Part shown: one piece after another, positions 6,027 to 9,173 of the stretch
Position numbering within the stretch: position 1 is the stretch's first letter
Layout of the letters: each line of letters starts with the position of its first letter
Assembly (NCBI GenBank): GCA_937958375.1
Contig: CALGNY010000017.1
Span: 1-9,173, forward strand
Direction of reading: 5' to 3'
DNA length: 9,173 nucleotides
Origin: an uncultured Bacillaceae bacterium
GTDB taxonomy: Bacteria > Bacillota > Bacilli > Bacillales > Alkalibacillaceae
Program-made: the position numbers and the translations under genes
The notes under the pieces: model-generated
What the model saw: the letters and a program-made list of their open reading frames with translations, nothing else
Told to the model about the DNA's origin: nothing
The model's database searches: none

Positions 6027-7388
6027 TTAACTGGCTTTCGCTCGCCTTCGTTCTTCTTTGGCAACAGATGAAAATCGTTTCGTTTCAGCAACGACTACTC
6101 CGGCAAGACCAATCAGTCCGATTAAGTTCGGGAAGGCCATTAAGCCGTTCATCACGTCTGCGAATACCCACACGGTTTGTAGTTCTGCAATGGCACCAAC
6201 CATTATTAAACCAATGAATACAACACGATAACCCATTAATCCTCGTTCATTCGTCAAGTAGTTAAAGCATTTCTCTCCGTAATAAGACCAACCGAGCAAG
6301 GTAGAGAATGCAAAGAACACAAGGCCGATCGCGACAATATAACTTCCAAAGTCACCTAAGAAATGTCCGAATGCAACGGAGGTCAAGTCTGCTCCTTCGT
6401 AACCTCCAGCGAAGAATTCAGACCCCGCCATCACGATTGTGATTCCTGTAACCGAACAGACAATGATGGTATCGATCAGAACCTGTGTCATGGAAACAAG
6501 TGCCTGACGAGCTGGGTAATCTGTTTTAGCCGCTGCAGCTGCAATCGGCGCAGAACCCAAACCGGCTTCGTTTGAGAATAGTCCACGTGCGACCCCGTAA
6601 CGAATCACAGCACCAATGGCACCGCCGGCTACAGCTTCACCCGTAAAGGCATCTGTGAAAATTAGCCCCAAAGCAGCAGGAACTAAATCAAAATTCGCGA
6701 TTAAAATAATAATTCCACCTAATAAATAGAGCGCGGCCATAATTGGAACAAAGAATGCCGTCACTCGTCCGATACTCTTGATCCCACCGATGATGACCAA
6801 TCCAGCAAGAACAGCAAGTACAGCTCCGGTTGCCCAACCAGGTACATTAAAGTTTTCGCCTAAAACGTCAGATACCGAATTGGACTGAACCATATTCCCG
6901 ATTCCGAACGCCGCAACGGCACCGAAAACCGCAAACAAGATCCCAAGCCATTTTGCGTTTAACCCTCTTTCCAAATAGTACATCGGACCGCCGGACATCG
7001 TGCCATCTTTACCTTGCACTCGATACTTGACGGCCAATAATGCCTCTGCATACTTGGTCGCCATACCGACTAATGCCGTCATCCACATCCAAAAGACTGC
7101 ACCAGGACCACCGAGCACCACTGCTGTCGCGACCCCGGCGATATTACCGGTACCAATCGTTGCCGCCATGGCAGTCGTCAGCGCTTGATAATGTGAGATA
7201 TCTCCGTCCGATGCTTTGTCCTGATGTTTTTTCGTGAAGGACAGTTTAAGCGCATAACCCAAACTGCGAAATTGCAAGAAGCCTAGTCGAAAGGTCAAGT
7301 AAAGACCTGTCCCGACTAAGAGCACAAGTAAGGGGACGCCCCAAACAACGTCACTTGCTTTACTAAGCACATCATTAATCCAATCCAT
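6027..7388 (-). CDS. AGCS-family sodium:alanine/glycine (amino-acid) symporter
   Basis: This is a 453-residue membrane transporter that would couple sodium (or proton) entry to uptake of a small neutral amino acid such as alanine, glycine or glutamine. Family signatures are clear: ATIGTGNIAGVATAVVLGGPG (core ATIGTGNIAG at 76-85, then GGPGAVFWMW at 93-102), the GTMSGGPMYYLERGL segment near 129-143, and RGLFSNEAGLGSAPIAAAA in the middle of the protein. About ten to eleven hydrophobic segments are present. The end is basic (KEERRRAKAS). The length matches the family. The ATG follows AGGAGG at 6 nt. B. subtilis has several paralogues (AlsT, GlnT and YrbD among them), so I give no symbol. It is monocistronic, between the bidirectional hairpin and a divergent promoter region shared with the phosphatase gene. 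Confidence 0.95.
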   Translation of the reverse strand: MDWINDVLSKASDVVWGVPLLVLLVGTGLYLTFRLGFLQFRSLGYALKLSFTKKHQDKASDGDISHYQALTTAMAATIGTGNIAGVATAVVLGGPGAVFWMWMTALVGMATKYAEALLAVKYRVQGKDGTMSGGPMYYLERGLNAKWLGILFAVFGAVAAFGIGNMVQSNSVSDVLGENFNVPGWATGAVLAVLAGLVIIGGIKSIGRVTAFFVPIMAALYLLGGIIILIANFDLVPAALGLIFTDAFTGEAVAGGAIGAVIRYGVARGLFSNEAGLGSAPIAAAAAKTDYPARQALVSMTQVLIDTIIVCSVTGITIVMAGSEFFAGGYEGADLTSVAFGHFLGDFGSYIVAIGLVFFAFSTLLGWSYYGEKCFNYLTNERGLMGYRVVFIGLIMVGAIAELQTVWVFADVMNGLMAFPNLIGLIGLAGVVVAETKRFSSVAKEERRRAKAS

Positions 7389-7426
7389 CGTATTCCTCCT
7401 CTTTTTGATTATTTGCTATCAACTAA

Positions 7427-7455
7427 ATTTTCAGAAAAATAACCCCAATTGTCAA
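7427..7455 (-). promoter_or_regulatory. SigA-type promoter of the AGCS symporter gene
   Basis: On the minus strand a perfect TTGACA (7455-7450) and GAAAAT (7432-7427, 4/6 to TATAAT) are 17 bp apart, about 39 bp before the start codon. The -35 and spacing are strong, the -10 only fair. Confidence 0.55.
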
Positions 7456-7496
7456 GTCATTTCTGTAAAATTGTTGAATCTTTCTCAGGAAAACTT

Positions 7497-7522
7497 GTTT
7501 ACTAGCACTTTTTATAGGAAAT
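7497..7522 (+). promoter_or_regulatory. SigB-like promoter of the phosphatase operon
   Basis: GTTTAC (7497-7502) and GGAAAT (7517-7522), 14 bp apart, resemble the general-stress SigB pattern GTTTAA-N13-15-GGGWAW. The site lies 65 bp before the phosphatase ATG. No well-spaced SigA pair was found in the same stretch, although GATAAT at 7524-7529 could be a -10 box. From memory, the B. subtilis yfkJ region is part of the SigB regulon, which would agree. Confidence 0.45.
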
Positions 7523-7587
7523 AGATAATATGAATATATAGATTTTTTTACAACAAAACGGATCGAGAATATTGAGTAGGTGATGAC

Positions 7588-8073
7588 ATGGTAAAAATTT
7601 TATTTGTCTGCTTGGGGAATATTTGTCGTTCACCCATGGCAGAAGCGATTTTTCAAGATATGGTCAGCGAGAAAGGGTTTGATGACTTCGTTGTCGTCGA
7701 TTCTGCCGGAACAGGTGATTACCACGTCGGCGAACCGCCACATGACGGGACCATCCAAAAACTAAATGAGGTCGGGATTAATGCGAACGGGCTTGTCGGT
7801 CGCCAAGTGACAGAAGAAGATTTTGTACATTTTGACTACATCATTACGATGGATGATGATAATATGGATGCGATTAAAGATTTGATCCCGAGTGATACGG
7901 ATTTGATTGTAAAAAAGTTACTGGACTATTTGCCGGAAAAACAGGTACATAACGTACCCGACCCTTATTTCACAGGTGATTTCGATGAAACGTATGAATT
8001 GATCCACGAAGCTTGTCAGCATTTATTTAATGAAGTGAAAATCAAAATCGAAATGAAACAGGAGGAATACTAA
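7588..8073 (+). CDS. yfkJ: Low-molecular-weight protein tyrosine phosphatase (YfkJ-like)
   Basis: This cytoplasmic enzyme hydrolyses phosphotyrosine (in some family members phosphoarginine) through a cysteinyl-phosphate intermediate. The CX5R(S/T) P-loop is at the N-terminus as usual: C8-LGNIC-R14-S15, in a VCLGNICRSPMAE context. The general acid is D125 in the VPDPYF motif, and the DSAGTGDYHVGEPP block (38-51) is typical. It is 161 residues, close to B. subtilis YfkJ. The ATG follows AGGTGAT with good spacing. The stop codon overlaps the next start by one base (TAATG), so the two are translationally coupled. The genes downstream are a small membrane protein and a BrkB-family gene, the order of yfkJ-yfkI-yfkH, which supports YfkJ over the other family member YwlE. 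The symbol rests on this synteny. Confidence 0.93.
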   Translation: MVKILFVCLGNICRSPMAEAIFQDMVSEKGFDDFVVVDSAGTGDYHVGEPPHDGTIQKLNEVGINANGLVGRQVTEEDFVHFDYIITMDDDNMDAIKDLIPSDTDLIVKKLLDYLPEKQVHNVPDPYFTGDFDETYELIHEACQHLFNEVKIKIEMKQEEY

Positions 8074-8333
8074 TGGAAAAATGGAAAAAAGGGATGTTAG
8101 TCGGTGCTTTGCTTGGACTATTGGTAACGATGTTTGACCGCCAAGAAAGAGATCGAGTGAAGGTGTATTCTAAAAATATGAAAAATGAAATCCGACAAGT
8201 GTATTCCCATCCGTCTCAAACGATTACTCAGTTAAGGCACAAACTAAACGACGTGACACGTGGTACGGATAAAGTCATTCAACAATTGGACCAGCTAGAG
8301 TCTTTCTTTAATAAATATGATAATCGGAAGTAA
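8073..8333 (+). CDS. Small membrane-anchored protein in the yfkI position
   Basis: This is an 86-residue protein of unknown function. Residues about 6-20 (GMLVGALLGLLVTMF) are hydrophobic and follow a Lys-rich start, giving one membrane segment with the rest a soluble, highly charged helix-rich domain. The part from about residue 50 (THAT-like spacing of Leu/Ile, ending LDQLESFFNKY) could form a coiled coil. The layout resembles YtxH-type general-stress proteins, but I see no diagnostic residue. The start is certain from context: AGGAGG (8060-8065) inside the phosphatase gene precedes the ATG by 7 nt, and the ATG overlaps the upstream stop by one base. By position it corresponds to yfkI of B. 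subtilis; sequence homology was not tested. A strong hairpin follows 15 bp after the stop. Confidence 0.85.
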   Translation: MEKWKKGMLVGALLGLLVTMFDRQERDRVKVYSKNMKNEIRQVYSHPSQTITQLRHKLNDVTRGTDKVIQQLDQLESFFNKYDNRK

Positions 8334-8348
8334 ACATGCATATAACTG

Positions 8349-8391
8349 GCGATAAGTAAAAGAATTTTCTTTTTGACTTATCGCTTTTTTT
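8349..8391 (+). terminator. Intra-operon terminator before the BrkB gene
   Basis: GCGATAAGT (8349-8357) pairs with ACTTATCGC (8376-8384). The AT-rich loop can extend the stem by pairing AAAAGAA with TTCTTTT. Seven T residues follow (8385-8391). It stands 38 bp before the next gene, so that gene is reached by read-through or by an unseen promoter. Confidence 0.85.
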
Positions 8392-8428
8392 CTCAGTAGG
8401 ACGATCCAATGAATTGCAGGTGAACGAA

Positions 8429-9173
8429 ATGATCTTTGAAAAAAAGTTTTGGAAAGAACTATTTACTAATTTCAGTGATGATGACGTACCCGGTCTTTCT
8501 GCACAATTATCATATTTTTTCTTGCTTTCTCTATTTCCGCTTTTGATTTTCTTGTTGTCGCTGATTTCGTTCTTGCCGGTGACTCAGGAGGATATTTTTA
8601 CAATGCTAGAGGAATACTTGCCTCCACAAACCCAAGGACTCGTTCAGGATAATGTCCAACAAGTCATTGAAGGAGGCGGCGGAGGACTGTTGTCCGTCAG
8701 TATTATCGGGACGATTTGGTCAGCCTCGGTAGGGGTCAATGCGTTACTCCGTGCTTTTAACCGAGCGTATGACATTGACGAAACGCGTTCGTTCATTGTA
8801 GCGAGATCGCTATCAATCGGATTGACGCTGCTCGTTTTATTTTTGATTGCCGTAGCGCTGATGATCCCGGTCTTCGGTCGTGTTTTGGGTGAATACGTTT
8901 TTGGGTTCATCGGGTTATCGGATGAATTTGTTCAAATCTGGTTCGTGATTCGTTGGGTGCTGACGGCTGCCATTTTGATTGTCGTCCTGACGATTCTATA
9001 TTTGATCGGACCGAATAAAAAACTGAAGCTCATCCATGCGTTGCCTGGCGCAATGATCGCAACGGTCGGTTGGATGGTCACTTCCTGGGGATTTTCTTTT
9101 TACGTGTCCAACTTCGGGAATTATTCAGCAACGTACGGCAGCCTCGGGGGAATCATCGTGTTGATGATTTGGC
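8429..9173 (+). CDS. yfkH: BrkB/YihY-family membrane protein, 3' end outside the window
   Basis: The reading frame is open from ATG 8429 to the window edge, giving 248 residues plus one base; the rest lies beyond 9173. AGGTGA (8418-8423) precedes the ATG by 5 nt. Family features are the LSAQLSYFFLLSLFPLLIF segment (about 23-41), a Gly-rich linker EGGGGG (81-86), SASVGVNALLRAFNRAYDI (98-116), and the late NYSATYGSLGGIIVLMIW motif (231-248). At least five hydrophobic segments are seen, and the family has six. The family was once labelled ribonuclease BN or virulence factor BrkB, but those assignments are not accepted for this type and the function is unknown. Usual family length is near 280-300 residues, so perhaps 30-50 are missing. 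The order after the LMW phosphatase matches B. subtilis yfkH. Confidence 0.92.
   Translation, partial: MIFEKKFWKELFTNFSDDDVPGLSAQLSYFFLLSLFPLLIFLLSLISFLPVTQEDIFTMLEEYLPPQTQGLVQDNVQQVIEGGGGGLLSVSIIGTIWSASVGVNALLRAFNRAYDIDETRSFIVARSLSIGLTLLVLFLIAVALMIPVFGRVLGEYVFGFIGLSDEFVQIWFVIRWVLTAAILIVVLTILYLIGPNKKLKLIHALPGAMIATVGWMVTSWGFSFYVSNFGNYSATYGSLGGIIVLMIW

Noticed and set aside
8373..8401. TTGACT within the terminator as -35 box of the BrkB gene
   Set aside because: No acceptable -10 box lies 16-18 bp downstream; the bases there (GTAGGA) fit poorly.
8644..8910. 88-codon minus-strand frame
   Set aside because: It is antisense to the clear BrkB-family reading frame and has no family features.
1..9173. 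tRNA, rRNA, insertion sequence or prophage remnants
   Set aside because: No cloverleaf-like arms, transposase motifs, terminal inverted repeats with target duplications, or phage genes were seen on either strand.

Overview
The window looks like chromosomal DNA of a Bacillaceae-type Firmicute. The evidence is strong AGGAGG/GAGGTG ribosome binding sites, TTG use as a start codon, Rho-independent hairpins with T-tracts after most genes, a MreBH-type actin homologue, and a LMW-PTP / small membrane protein / BrkB-type gene order like yfkJ-yfkI-yfkH of Bacillus subtilis. A halophilic or marine genus is possible, but I cannot fix the genus from sequence alone.

Layout. 1-390: degenerate tandem array of about 18 units with a 21-bp period (array 1). 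557-1477 (+): EamA/DMT-family permease, then a terminator. 1604-2611 (-): mreBH. 2612-3389: a 778-bp gene-free stretch holding the mreBH upstream region with two inverted repeats, a second 21-bp array (array 2, 14 units), an AT-rich spacer and the terminator of the next gene. 3390-4220 (-): HAD-family hydrolase. 4236-4549: divergent intergenic region holding a third 21-bp array (array 3, 8 units, different consensus) and both promoters. 4550-5964 (+): plsC-type acyltransferase and an SRAP (YedK/HMCES-type) protein, 20 bp apart and probably one transcript, closed by a perfect 15-bp bidirectional hairpin. 6027-7388 (-): AGCS sodium:amino-acid symporter. 7588 to the end (+): low-molecular-weight protein tyrosine phosphatase, a small membrane-anchored protein, and a BrkB/YihY-family membrane protein cut by the window edge.

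How it works together. The proteins are mostly housekeeping or stress functions: cell shape (MreBH), phospholipid synthesis (PlsC), abasic-site protection (SRAP), amino-acid uptake (AGCS), and a stress-type phosphatase/membrane operon with a SigB-like promoter. They do not form one pathway.

Most unusual. Three of the intergenic regions carry arrays that keep a period of 21 bp (two B-DNA turns) while the unit sequence diverges. Arrays 1 and 2 share a 12-bp core (GGKNVCATAWWT) but lie in opposite orientations. Array 3 has an unrelated core (CTTCAGCAGT). The core is conserved and the other 9 bp drift, which suggests selection for a phased site rather than recent slippage. The open frames across the arrays look like by-products. 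Two start-site corrections also matter: SRAP starts at TTG 5302, putting the catalytic Cys at position 2, and the HAD protein starts at ATG 4220.
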